Position numbers and translations under genes: made by a program. A stretch of 64,000 nt of DNA from Laguncularia racemosa (lineage: Eukaryota > Streptophyta > Magnoliopsida > Myrtales > Combretaceae). Below the pieces are notes generated by a model that saw nothing but the letters and a program-made list of their open reading frames with translations, did no database searches and had not been told where the DNA came from. Where the stretch lies: NCBI GenBank assembly GCA_037954665.1, contig JBBMOL010000148.1, positions 992,001 through 1,056,000 of the forward strand. Reading direction: 5' to 3'. Below are positions 44,272 through 55,681 of this stretch, piece after piece; the first letter of the stretch is position 1; each line of letters begins with the position of its first letter.

Positions 44272-45651
44272 TGATATGCTCAGAACGTATATATAAAATG
44301 GGAGCGTAAATTGCAGCAAGTGCACTGGTCGTATCAAGTAATAGAGTGGTGAAAAGTAAGGTTGTCGATCCCTCGAGGAACCAATAGAGTACTAGACCTA
44401 TGGCAATTCTTATCAATATCTAGGTGATTAAAAAGGGGTTTTGAAATGTCTAAGCTAAAAATTTAACTTAAAGCAAACAAGGAGAATTTTATGAAGAATC
44501 TGTCAATTATGAACGAGGGAAATTAGAATTCACCCTAGATTCATTAATCAAACTGCTACCATGTTATATCAACTAGTGGTTATAAGGTTATTCAAGTGAG
44601 TTTAGAAAATCCTTTTTAGGGATGTTAACCTTAAATCAATTAGTCAGCTTCCGTGTCTCCAATTAACCAAGAAATCAAAATTATGTTCATACACCTCCCG
44701 ATGCTACAAACAACTAATGCCCTAAATCAATTAACCCTAATCCCTTAGTGATTAATTAACAAGAAACATTGCATTACGCCCTCCATAAACTCTAATTAAA
44801 CCAATTATCGCAACTCCCGTATTAATAATCAATCTAATTAAGAATTCCTAACAAATCCTAATCAACTCCCGTATCAAAAGGATTTCTAACAATTATAATC
44901 AAAGACCAATTATAATTGAAATCAAAGGAATTGCAATCATGAATAATCCTAATAATTCCTAATCATATAACATGGCTACAATTATCCTTTTAACATTCTA
45001 GGGTTTCATCCAATTTCCCAAGGAAAAGATTTAGCAATTCATGGAGATAAATACATGATTATGATTCAAGGAGATTCCTGTAAAAGAAATCATATTCAAT
45101 AGTTGGAGCAAATACTTAAATTGCATATAAGAAATAAAGTTCAAAAATCACCGATTCAACAATACAAATAAGACCTTAATTGCAAGGAACTCCACAAATT
45201 CTTCACAAAGGATGATAATCTCCACCAAGATCACAAAGTTTTCTCCAAGATTTGATCTCCACAATTCTCCCTTAAAACTAGGTTAAAACTACTTTAAGAA
45301 CAAGAAAAATTGACAAAAGTTCCTCCGCAAATCGACCTAGGACCTATATATATGCAAGGGGAGGCGAGAAGATGCAATTAAAATAAGACCGGCCCAAGGC
45401 CGGCAGCCTTCATTTAAGCCGGCCATAAAGGCCGGTGGCTTTGCTTTTTTCCTTTACCATCCTTCAATCTTTCCATGCTTCAATTTGTATACAATCTCTC
45501 CAAATTGATTAAGCTTTGAACTCAAAGTCCTCCAACATCTGAAATGTAAAAATAAAAATGATTAAGTACCATTTCCTTGTGATTTCTCTAAAATCAATAA
45601 TGAATACTTGCAAATTACTTAATGAATTATGAGTAAAATATGCCTTTATCA
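44272..45651 (-). repeat. D 3' LTR
   Basis: TGATATGCTCAGAACG ... GCCTTTATCA. It contains a GGCCGGC-type inverted cluster near 45388-45436 (CGGCCCAAGGCCGGC and GCCGGCCATAAAGGCCGG). Confidence 0.92.
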
Positions 45652-45690
45652 ACTCCCCCGCACTTAAACTTTTGCTTGTCCTCAAGCAAA
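45652..45690 (-). promoter_or_regulatory. D terminal hairpin and polypurine tract
   Basis: The minus strand reads TTTGCTTG AGGA CAAGCAAA (8-bp perfect stem), then AGTTTAAGTGCGGGGGAGT, then the LTR. Nearly identical to H 9326-9371, although the adjoining LTRs differ. Confidence 0.8.
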
Positions 45691-47275
45691 ATAAAACCAG
45701 AAAGAAATCCATCCTAGAAAGTACAAATTTTTTTTATTATCATACAAACTTGAACATCTATCATCTCTACTTCTAACTCACTACTTTGTGATGCCCACCA
45801 CTCAAACCAAACTGGGAATATGTGATTAGAGTACTATACTCAAAATTAACCAACTAATCTAGAGAAAACAAAATTTAATCTAAGCGTTTAACCTAAGAAT
45901 TCTTATTCCAAAAGTAGATATTCAGTCCTAAAGGAAAAACACCCATTTAAACTTCACTGGCAATTAGCAAGCATATGATCCTTCACATCACTTCTTTAAA
46001 CAGGTCAATATAAAATGAAAGCATATGATATCAATTCCTTTCCTAGATTTTCTCTCTTTTTATTATAAGTCCTGTAACTTATTGATGAGCATTCACTAAA
46101 ACTCTACTTTTTTTTTTTCTTTACTATAAAATAAGTTCGTGTATTGAACTTTTTCTTCTCCGCCCTTATTGCTATAGTGAGATCACTGATTCAGCATATC
46201 CCGGGCTCATCACCCAAGTGACCAGGTTTTAAAGGCACCCCATCGAACTCTCCCTCACTCTAGCATTCAAGTTTGGATACTCTTAACTCAATTACCTGAG
46301 TCATTGGAGTAATGCAACTTATTTCATTTGAATGCTATACATAATTAAGACTTTTTTATAAGGGATCACTAAGTGAGGAGTTTCCCTTACCTCTTTCATT
46401 AGATGTTGAAAAGCTTTCAAAGTAACTTTCAAGAAGATATACTAGCTAGAGAAGAGACCCGAAGTAGACCTGTTTATGTTTCACAAGAGGACTCAATAGA
46501 CTCTTAAACATCAAATTATAAGGCTAAAAACTAGGTAAATTTGATTTCTAAAGATTTTATTCATTAATTTTAACTAAGTACAAGAATCACAACAGTGGTG
46601 AGTAGGGCATAATAATGAGTTATTATTTTTAATAAATCATAAACAGATGCAAAAGGCTATTGTTTTTATTTTTTATTTTTTTGTATAATCTCTAGATTTC
46701 CATCAAAATTTTTGAAAAAAATTGGTATAAAAATTGTCAGATAACTCAGGGACAAATACAGTTCAAGATAATGGAAGAGTATGATCATCAAAGCATAGAA
46801 CAGGCAATACTCATCTCAACTTTAATACCCACATTCCCTTCCCCACACTTAAGAATAGACAGTGTCCACACTGTCTCACATCAATGCAAATAACAAAATA
46901 GGAAGGAAATAAGAAAAAAGGAACTGGTACTCCCCTGGTATAACATGTAGAAGCCATATTTAAATCCCATCAAAGTTGAACTTGGAGAGATTGGTCCTTC
47001 TGAACATTCACCTTGCATTTTCCTAAAAACAATTAAAAGAAAACCAACGAAACACAATAAAGTAAACGTAAATATGGGTTGCCTCCCATAGAGCGCTTGT
47101 TTTATAGTCATCAGCCTGACTATCAAGGTTTGTCATCTCAGCTTAAATCAAGGAGTTTAAACAACTCCTCCAACACCATCGTCTTCAGATTAAGATTCCA
47201 AGCTTCCTTCCATGGTATGGTGCCCTTATTTTCAGCTTCCACCAATGTTTTGTAGGTGGATATCAACAAACTTAC
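45691..47275 (-). other. D 3' non-coding domain, conserved with H
   Basis: Carries, in element order, the hairpin TGGGAGGCAACCCA (47074-47089), an internal hairpin with G-tract (46831-46876: AGACAGTG TGGA CACTGTCT then TTAAGTGTGGGGAAGG), the block 46146-46315 that matches H 8711-8885, and patches near 45900-45960 matching H 9058-9120. No open frame is convincing. Confidence 0.8.
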
Positions 47276-48376
47276 CTACTGGATGTCTGCCCTTGACCAC
47301 CCCAGGATTTCCCTATGTTCATCCAACTGGCCTTGAATCTGCTGCTGCAATTCTCTTGTCATAGGCACTGGATTAATGTGAGGCCATGGATTTCCTGAAT
47401 TCAAACACTCATAATCAAACAATTGATTAGAAAAGACATTGGGTTCAAGTGTCTGCATGGGCATTAGTGTCGGCACTGGTGGCTTCTCATAATGGTCTAT
47501 CTTCTCAAAAGCAACAACATTTTCAGTCTGGGGTACTTGCTCACAACCTTTGTTTTCTTGCTCATCCTCATCCCCCCAATCATCTATCTCATTCAAGACA
47601 GCTTCAAGAGTGGTTTGCCCTACATCTTCCTCTACATCATTGTTAGTAATTTCACCCTCAGCAGATATGTTAGAATACATTGCTTTCTCATTAGACAAAA
47701 ACACAAGATCATACATATCAAATGTTACCTGGTCATTTAGTGCTCTAAGGGTGAGCTTACCTTGTCCTATATCAATTAGAGCTTGACCTGTGGCTAGGAA
47801 TGGTCTACCCAGAATGAGTGGAATGTCCTCATCTTCTTCCACATCCAGTATGACAAAGTCCACTGGAAATATGAATTTATCGACCTTGACTAAGACATCC
47901 TCTACTGTACCCTTGGAAAACCTTAAGCTCTTATCAGCTAGCTGCACACTGATTGGTCTCCCCTTGCACTTTTGTGGCTCTATTCCAAGCTTCCTAAAAA
48001 CTGAAAGCGGCATTAAATTAATACTTGCACCAGAATCAATCAAAACATTCTCAAAATCAATATTACCAATGGTGCAAGGGATACTGAAACTTCCCTAATC
48101 TTTCAGCTTTCTAGGTAGCTGAGCAGATTTCTTCTCTATGATAGCTAAACTCTTGCCAAGAAGCATTACTTTCTCAACACTCTCCATGGATCTTTTGTTA
48201 GAGAGCAGCTCTTTCATGAATTTGGCATAAGATGGAATTTGCTTCAAGGCCTCTAAGAGAGGTATATTGATTTGAAGCCCCTTAAATATGTCACAAAACC
48301 TGGCAAAATGGGCTTCCAACTCCCTCTGCTTGAGTCTTCCTAGGAAGGGGATAGGTGGAACATAAGGTTGCAACAT
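47276..48376 (-). pseudogene. D protease region
   Basis: The retropepsin motif IDSGASINLMP (about 48013-48043) has an intact D-S-G, followed by GTVEDVLVKVDKFIFPVDF and LILGRPFLATG. Upstream (48095-48376) lies the usual LQINIPLLEALKQIPSYAKF segment found before protease in this group. A TAG at 48095 separates the two. The frame ends at 47276 after an acidic tail (EDVGQTTLEAVLNE and on) with no RT. It is shifted relative to the upstream gag frame by a short duplication near 48400-48432. Confidence 0.85.
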
Positions 48377-49743
48377 TGGTGCTTTAGATGTGAGTTTCTC
48401 CTCCTTCTGCTTACCTTCTCCTTCTGCTTACCTTTCTCTGGATCTTTCTCTTGAATTTTTACCTGCCTTTCAGCTTTCTTCACCTCCTTACCACTCCTTA
48501 GCATGATGGCATTGACATGATGGGTGTTCTCCTCAGTTTTGCTAGGCAAAGACCCTGAAGGTCTAGTACTTAGCTGCTGTGCAATTTGACCGAGCTGACC
48601 CTCCAAGTTTCTGATAGAAGCTTGTTGGTTTTGCAAGAGGGTGTCAGTCTTTTGCATGTAGCTCTTCATGAGCTCTTCCATCTGAGTGGGTTGCTATTGA
48701 GAATAGGCATTCTGAGTAGAGGCTTGTTTGGGAAATCCAGGGGGCGGGTTAAGTGCTTGATTCTCATTCCTCCATGAGAAGTTTGGATGATTGTGCCACC
48801 CAGGATTGTATGTATTCAAATATGGTCTTTGAGTACCTCTCTGGAGGTTGCCTACAAAGTTTACCTGCTCTCCACTAGATGGAGCTGACAACTTTCCAGC
48901 CATGCACCCACTAGTTGAGTGAGGTCCTGAGCAAATTTCACAACTAGAAGATAGATTAGCATTAAAAGAATTTGAATAGGCAAGTCTACTTACCTGAGTG
49001 GTGAGGGCAGCTATTTGAGCAGTCAACTAAGCCATACTGACATTGTCATTCACTGAAGCCACTCTTGTACCACTTCTCTCATTTTTCCAATTGTGTGCAC
49101 TAGAGGCCATCTCTTCTATCAATGCACTGGCCTCTAAGTAAGTTTTTCCCATTAGTGCACCCCCAGTTGCAGCATCTACAAGAGACCTCAATGTCTCATC
49201 CAGACTTAAGTAAAAGATCTCAATAAGGAGATTGTCTGGTAAACCATGATGTGGGCATTTTCTAGTTGCTTCCTTGGATCTCTCCCATGCCTCATAAAGT
49301 GATTCACCACTAAACTTCGTAAAGTTAGTGATGTCACTTCTTAGTTTGGCGGTCCTAGCTGGTGGGAAGAATCTCCTCAAGAGCTTGATTGATAGGTCTT
49401 CCCAGGTAGTGACAGATCCCTGGGGCAATGAATAAAACCAAGCTCTAGCTTTATCCCTCAATGAGAAAGGGAAAAGTTTTAGTCTTATGGCATCATCAGT
49501 GACACCATTCTGCTTGACAGTGTTGGTGTATTGAAGGAACCCAGCAAGATGATCATTAAGACTCTCATTTGAATACCCTCCAAACTGACTCGATTGCACC
49601 ATCTGAATGAGTTCCGGTTTAAGCTCAAAATTGTTGGCTTGTATAGCTGGTCTAACAATGGGTGGTTCCTGAATCCTAGGAACAGAGAAATCTCTAAGTG
49701 CTCGCTGAACACCTTGAATCTGGCGATTATCCTCATTCGCCAT
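48377..49743 (-). pseudogene. D gag pseudogene
   Basis: The ATG at 49743 (MANEDNRQIQ) starts a retrotransposon gag domain: LKLFPFSLRDKARAWFYSL, ITNFTKF, LYEAWERSKEATRKCPHHG and LVDAATGGALMGK. After a TAG at 49027 there is a knuckle CEICSGPHSTSGC (three residues before His), then PYLNTYNPGWHNHPN, typical of this group. Then, after a TAG at 48694, a heptad-rich stretch (LLQNQQASIRNLEGQLGQI) follows. In-frame stops are TAG at former CAG-like positions. Confidence 0.85.
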
Positions 49744-49938
49744 CTCTTCTACTTGTTCTCTCTACTTGTTGTTTCTTCTAATCTGGCGTAGAGTACGCTC
49801 AATCTCAATATCGAATGGTATGAGACCAGCACTCCTACTCCTGCGCATGTAACACTTGCAAAGAGACCAAAAACCAAGAAAAACGTAAAATTGAACCTAG
49901 ACTACCAACAGAACTACGAAATCTAATATATATTAGTT

Positions 49939-49955
49939 CCCCAGCAACGGCGCCA
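49939..49955 (-). promoter_or_regulatory. D primer-binding site (tRNA-Asp type)
   Basis: The plus strand CCCCAGCAACGGCGCCA is the 3' end of tRNA-Asp with one difference from the perfect site in H. It lies 6 bases from the LTR start at 49962. Confidence 0.85.
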
Positions 49956-49961
49956 AAAACT

Positions 49962-51341
49962 TGATATGCTCAGATCGTATATATAAAATGGGAGCATAAA
50001 TTGTAGCAAGTGCACTGGTCGTATCAAGTAATAGAGTGGTGAAAAGTAAGGTTGTCGATCCCTCGAGGAACCAATAGAGTACTAGACTTATGGCAATTCT
50101 TATCAATATCTAGGTGATTAAAAAGGCGTTTTGAAATGTCTAAGCTAAAAATTTAACTTAAAGCAAACAAGGAGAATTTTATGAAGAATCTATCAATTAT
50201 GAACGAGGGAAATTAGAATTCACCCTAGATTCATTAATCAAACTGCTACCATGTTATATTAACTAGTGGTTATAAGGTTATTCAAGTGAGTTTAGAAAAT
50301 CTTTTTTAGGGATGTTAACCTTAAATCAATTAGTCGGCTTCCACGTTTCCAATTAACCAAGGAATCAAAATTATGTTCATACACCTCCCGATGCTACAAA
50401 CAACTAATGCCCTAAATCAATTAACCCTAATCCCTTAGTGATTAATTAACAAGAAACATTGCATTGCGCCCTCCATAAACTCTAATTAAACCAATTATCG
50501 CAACTCCCGTATTAATAATCAATCTAATTAAGAATTCCTAACAAATCCTAATCAACTCCTGTATCAAAAGGATTTCTAACAATTATAATCAAAGACCAAT
50601 TATAATTGAAATCAAAGGAATTGCAATCATGAATAATCCTAATAATTCCTAATCATATAACATGGCTACAATTATCCTTTTAACATTCTAAGGTTTCATC
50701 CAATTTCCCAAGGAAAAGATTTAGCAATTCATGGAGATAAATACATGATTATGATTCAAGGAGATTCCTGCAAAAGAAATCATATTCAATAGTTGGATCA
50801 AATACTTAAATTGCATATAAGAAATAAAGTTCAAAAATCACAGATTCAACAATACAAATAAGACCTTAATTGCGAGGAACTCTACAAATTCTTCACAAAG
50901 GATGATAATCTCCACAAAGATCACAAAGTTTTCTCCAAGATTTGATCTCTACAATTCTCCCTTAAAACTAGGTTAAACCTACTTTAAGAACAAGAAAAAT
51001 TGACAAAAGTTCCTCCACAAATCGACCTAGGACCTATATATATGCAGGGGGAGGCGAGAAGATGCAATTAAAACAAGACCGGCTCAAGGCCGGCAGCCTT
51101 CATTTAAGCCGGCCATAAAGGCCGGCGGCTTTGCTTTTTTCCTTTGCCATCCTTCAATCTTTTCATGCTTCAATTTGTATGCAATCTCTCCAAATTGATT
51201 AAGCTTTGAACTCAAAGTCCTCCAACATCTGAAATGTAAAAATAAACATGATTAAGTACCATTTCCTTGTGATTTCTCTAAAATCAATAATGAATACTTG
51301 CAAATTGCTTAATGAATTATGAGTAAAATATGCCTTTATCA
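49962..51341 (-). repeat. D 5' LTR
   Basis: Same length as the 3' copy (1380 bp), about 34 differences by eye, mostly transitions. Confidence 0.92.
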
Positions 51342-51346
51342 ACCGT

Positions 51347-52330
51347 CGATCAACTTTGTTTCGGATAGAAGCCATTCGATCGATGGAGGACCCGTTTATG
51401 CATCACAATGAGGCACCACCCATTTAAGTGATTCTGGTAACAAAAAGAAAAAACAAAACCGGTGCGACAACAACCTAGGAATTCCCCTTTCCGGCTGGCA
51501 TGATAGATGTAGAATACCACTCAAGCTCCATTCTCAGCCGATGGGAGGAGGCACTCGAGCAAGTAGCTTATGCGATAAAATAGAGGAGCGATCAAAAGGG
51601 CATTCTCCAAACCCATTCCAGTGGCGTTTGTAACGGAGAGATGGAGAAAGCAGGTGTTGTTATTACAGAATGAGAGGAAACCACGGGTTGTTCCCAGGCG
51701 ATGCCACACCCTACGCAGTGGCTTCCCATGCAAGCAACCTTTCGCAACACTAAACAGGATGCTATTTGGTGCAAAGTCATGGCAAACCTCCTAGAAGACG
51801 AAAGAGTGTCAATTTCATTCGGACCTTTAGCAATCTTTCTCAAAATGTGTGGAGAGCAAAATCGGACACTCGACAGCAAGTGATGAAGGATGCTGCTCTT
51901 TGATACCGTCCTACTGTCTGGTGTTAGTTGAAACAGTGTGGACCTTGAAGCTGCTTTTGAACCTTATCATGATTTACCATTTGATAGGTTTATGTAGAAA
52001 GGAGCTTTGAAACAAAGAGGAGGAATGATTATTCTGTCCAACTCGAGTATGTTGGACGAGGAAGTGATGAACCCACCTGAACAAGAAACTCACACAACTA
52101 TTTAGTGAAAGGTAACACTTAATGCACCCCTAAGCTGGTGCTCGACACTTCTAGTGGGCTTATGTGGCAGCCCCCGTAGTTGGGTTAGGGACGTAAGAGA
52201 TCTCGATGGCGGTGAAACTATTGCTGCCAAAGTCTCTAGTGAAATATTAAGTTAGAAGAATGGGAAGGGAGAAGTGGAACAAGAAGAGAAGAGGAGGAAA
52301 AGGAAGAGGAAAAAAGAGCCGGCAAGAGAA
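51347..52330 (+). other. E middle part, no recognisable gene
   Basis: When D is removed this continues from 44271. It holds a 60-codon reading (51701-51883) with no family resemblance. This part has no clear counterpart in C, so it may be sequence gained by E, or lost by C. Confidence 0.4.
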
Positions 52331-52339
52331 AGAAGGAAA

Positions 52340-53930
52340 AGAATAAGAAAGTAAATGTAGGGGAATGTGCGGTGTATGTGAAGATGGGTGTATGTGATAG
52401 TGGGTGGTGTGTGTGTGTAAGGATGTGTGTATGTAAGTGTGTGTGGTGGTGTGCGGAATGTAGGAGGATATATGTGTGCGTGTGTGTGGTGATACGTGAT
52501 GTGTGTAAGGATGTGTGAATATGTGTAGGAAAGGAAGAGGCGAGTGTGTAAGTGTGTGAGTATGTAGGTATGCGTATTGAAATGGTCTGTGGTTCGGATA
52601 TGTGTGTGTGTGTGAACGAAGGCGTGTATGTGTGTGTGTGTGAATGAAGGATGTGTATGTGTGTGTGTGAATGAAGGTATGTGGTGTATGTGAGGATGGT
52701 GTATGTGACGATGGGTGTAATGTATATAGAGATGTGTGTATGTGTTGGTGAGGGTGTGTGGTGTGTGCAAGGGTATGCATATGTGTACAAGAGAGTGTAT
52801 GGTGTGTGAGGGTGTGTGTATGTGTAAAGAAGGAGGAACCATGTGTATGTAATGCCTATGAGTATGTGCGTATGCGCATGAAGTGGTGTAGGGTGTGAGG
52901 TATGTGTATGTGGTGTATGAGAAGTTTATGTATATGGGATGATATGTGGTGTGTGCGAGAGGGTATGTATGTGTATTAAAGGTGTAGGATGTGTAGAGTA
53001 TGTGTGTAGGAGTATGGAAGGTGTGGAGTATGCAGCATGTGTGTGTATATGGGTAGTATGGTGTATGTGGCATGTGTGTGTAGGATGATATGTGGTGTGT
53101 GTGAAAGGGGGGTATATGCATATGGACGGTGTGTGGTAGGTACGGCTTGTATGTGTATGTGTGGATGCCATGTAGCGTGTGAGGGTATGTATATGTATGG
53201 AAGGTGTGGGGTGTGCGGTACTAGTGTGTATATGGATGGTGTGTGGAGTATGTAGCATGTGTATATATATATGGACGATGTGTGGTGTATAGGTATATGT
53301 ATATGTATAAGGAAGGAGTGGTATGTGTGGGTATGTATGTGTGTGTGTGAAATAGTGTATGGTGTATGGACATGAGTGTGTGTCAGTATGAAAGTTGAGG
53401 AGGATGTATGTGGAATATGTATGTATGAGTATGAGATGATGTGTAGAGTGTGAACATGTATGTGTGGGTATGGAAGGTGAATATAATGTGTGCGGAGTAT
53501 GTGGCTGTATGTGTTGGTGGTGTAAGGTGTATGTGGAATATGTGAGTAAGTGTATGAGATGATGAATGGTGTGGGTATGTGAATATGTATATGGGAGGTG
53601 TGTAATGTGTGTGGAGTATGAGGGTAAGTATGTATTGGTGGTGTGAGGTGTAAGTGGAGTATGAGCGTATGTGTATGTCAGTGGTGTGGAACGTATGTGG
53701 AGTATGTGTGTATGTATGCACTAGTGGTGTGTGTGTACAAGTGGACTTAAGGAGAAAAGAGGATTATAACATGCAGTTGTCGGTGTGTGTAATTTGGTGT
53801 ATGGTATGGTTGTGTGTATGTATATATAGGTGTGTGCGTGGTGTGTGAAGTGTGTATGTATATAGATAAGAATATGTGGGTGTGTGTGCACGTGGTGTAT
53901 GGGGAAGGTTGGTATATGTATGGTGATGGA
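52340..53930 (+). repeat. Degenerate TG-rich minisatellite within solo LTR E
   Basis: About 1.6 kb of GTGTGTATGTGG-like sequence with a loose repeat of about 50-60 bp (GGTGTG..GTATGTGGAGTATGTG) and scattered TATATA. C has only two short CA/TA-rich stretches (about 17930-18130 and 18740-18930). The minus strand gives overlapping His/Thr-rich open frames that are by-products of the repeat. Confidence 0.8.
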
Positions 53931-54239
53931 AGAGATGATTCGTAGGAAGATTGTTCCTTTTGGAACCTTGTATCAGAATCACGTTGAAGAAGTGTTCAAT
54001 GATCGAATCTTGTTCACCCAAAGTTCCTTAAGGAGGAAACTTCATGCCTTACCATCAAACGCAAGATGAGCAGAGTACCTATATCAGGTGCTAGAAGACT
54101 ACCAAAGTCAAGTGGAGATATGACTTTCTATGATTAGGTTGAGGAGGCATCGTAGAAGGACACTGATTTCAAGAGAAACCCCAAGAGGTTACCCGTTGGA
54201 ATCACTTGACTTCGACTAGGACTACGACGACCTTAAACA

Positions 54240-55293
54240 AGTGAGTGGGAAACTTAATTATATGCTACCATGTTGTACTGTATGATGATTTGCTATGCAT
54301 GTGAAATTGTTTTTTGTTGTGAATCAGAATTGATTGTGATTATATATGTTCTTTGGACACTTTAAATCAATTAATTAAGGGAGTGGACCTATTAAAAACC
54401 TGACATGCATTTCCACGAGACATTGCATGAGATTGAAGGCCATCACTGCTACAGGATGCGTCGGAAGTGATCAAGAGGATCGTTGTTCCGCCAAGTGCGA
54501 ACTAAGTGAATAAGGGATTGTCGCGCCTTGACAGTTCCGAGTCTGGCCTATCCTTGACGGTTTTGCTCTATCTGGTGCAGAGAGGCACAGGAGCGTTCAC
54601 TATTGAGTTAAAAAGATATCATAATTAACAAAGTGATAAGATAAATAAACCGAGTAATGACTTGGACACTAATAGTGGCTTTGAAATCCCTAACCCAAGG
54701 TCAAGTGGGCGTACACCCTAGACTCCACGTCGGTTATGGAAGACCACATGAGATGCTGCATTCATATGGTTGCTCATGCATAACATATGTTTTGATAACT
54801 TAATTTGATATTGCTTGTGTGTACGTAGCGTTGAAAATGTTACCATCCCATTCACTGAGTCATAGTGTGCTCACCCCCTCACACACTCTTTTGCAGGTAG
54901 TGATTACAAAAGCGCGGGATGGGATAAGATGTGAAGTGTTGAGAGTTTTGGAAGACCAAAACAACAAAGTAAGAATTGTGAAGGATAGATTTACTTAGAT
55001 AAAATGTTAGGACCCCTCATGTGAATAGAATTTGAAATTGAGAAACCTAGGATTTATCATATTTCACTAATTGGTAGAAGATACCAATTCTATGCGATCA
55101 TGGTTGATTGTGGGATACGGGATCTATAGTTGTATTTTATTATCCAATTATATGTACTATGATTAGTTATAAATAAAATTATTTGTTTAGAGTCCTACAA
55201 TCTCTTACTCGTAAAATGATCGTCATATAACGGGTGTACATGTACCATGATGATTTTAGTAGAGACTTCTAGGCCCCCTTTTGGGGCGTGACA
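54240..55293 (+). repeat. E right part, shared with C
   Basis: Aligns inverted with about 16816-17750, including CTCACCCCCTC...TTTTGCAGGT and GGGTGTACATGTACC-like pieces, and ends in the family terminus GGGGCGTGACA. Confidence 0.75.
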
Positions 55294-55298
55294 AGATT

Positions 55299-55681
55299 AG
55301 CTTAGAGTGAAGCTAAGTGAAACAAAGCAGTGAGTAACTATATTATTCTTTAATTAATTGATTGTAACTTTTGAAGTTTTTATTGATATACTGGAACAAT
55401 GCCAATGAAAACAATCAAGATTGTGGCATGTGAAGGTTGGAAGAGTGAACTAATGCACGAGATAGAACTACTATATATCGCTACTAAATCTTCCTTGTCT
55501 TTAAACATTATATTTACTACAATTTATTTTTTTATTCTGTTGTATACTATATTTAACTCCGATGCAAATGCTTTTACAAAATCTGCCAATAGTTATTAAA
55601 AGGGATCTCCAAATGAGTTTCAAGAAATAGTTAAAATTTAGTAATAATCAATTCACCCTCCTCATATCATTAGTTGAGACA
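55299..55681 (+). repeat. F 3' LTR, second fragment (nearest LTR to the BAHD gene)
   Basis: Continues the LTR from 43647, for example GCAGTGAGTAACTATATTATT against GCAGAGAGTGACTATATTGTT at about 422-441, and ends TAGTTGAGACA. It ends 494 bp before the BAHD start codon and has the same orientation as the gene. Confidence 0.75.

Larger units (their letters stand above)
44272..51341 (-). mobile_element. Non-autonomous gag-protease LTR element D, reverse orientation
   Basis: TSD ACCGT at 44267-44271 and 51342-51346. Both LTRs are exactly 1380 bp (44272-45651 and 49962-51341) with no indels and, by eye, about 34 base differences. The PBS (49939-49955, minus strand TGGCGCCGTTGCTGGGG) is the tRNA-Asp type with one change. 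In element order: gag, knuckle, protease, then about 1.6 kb of non-coding sequence with conserved hairpins, and a PPT. No reverse transcriptase or integrase. Structure parallels H, but the LTRs are unrelated. Judged by its LTRs it is the youngest datable insertion in the window. Confidence 0.92.
43648..55293 (+). mobile_element. Solo LTR E of the same family as C, split by element D
   Basis: TSD AGATT at 43643-43647 and 55294-55298, and a single AGATT at the matching place in F's other LTR. Starts TCTGAAGTCCTAAAATT (a decayed TGTAATGTCCTGAAAATT as in C) and ends TTTTGGGGCGTGACA. Own length is about 4.57 kb, about 0.9 kb longer than C, without gag or pol. The right third (54240-55293) aligns with 16816-17750 inverted. 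Two LTR-only members suggest unequal recombination between LTRs of full elements. Confidence 0.78.
1..55681 (+). mobile_element. Outermost Ty1/copia element F (left end outside window), host of the whole nest
   Basis: Sequence shows two split LTR copies. The 5' copy is 1-451 plus 30236-30528 and the 3' copy is 42797-43647 plus 55299-55681. They flank a PBS (TGGTATCGAAGC, 30531), a copia-type gag, a third-ORF remnant and a PPT (42784-42796). The LTR ends are TGTTGAA and ..GACA. Each LTR serves as an empty-site control for the insertion in the other: GATTG is single in the 3' LTR where A sits in the 5' LTR, and AGATT is single in the 5' LTR where E sits in the 3' LTR. Own interior is about 3.9 kb with no protease, integrase or reverse transcriptase, so it is non-autonomous. 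The left TSD lies outside the window; the right one would be ACGAG at 55682-55686. Confidence 0.82.

Noticed and set aside
47449..48098. Overlapping plus-strand ORFs opposite D's protease
   Set aside because: Antisense shadows of a clear protease frame; no recognisable domain.
51701..51883. 60-codon ORF with an ordinary-looking composition in E
   Set aside because: No recognisable family, inside a solo LTR, and no promoter signal; kept only as unexplained sequence.
52236..53721. Long overlapping minus-strand ORFs (up to 289 codons) rich in His, Thr, Tyr and Pro
   Set aside because: They occur in all three frames at once over a TG-rich minisatellite and lack any domain; they are by-products of the repeat.
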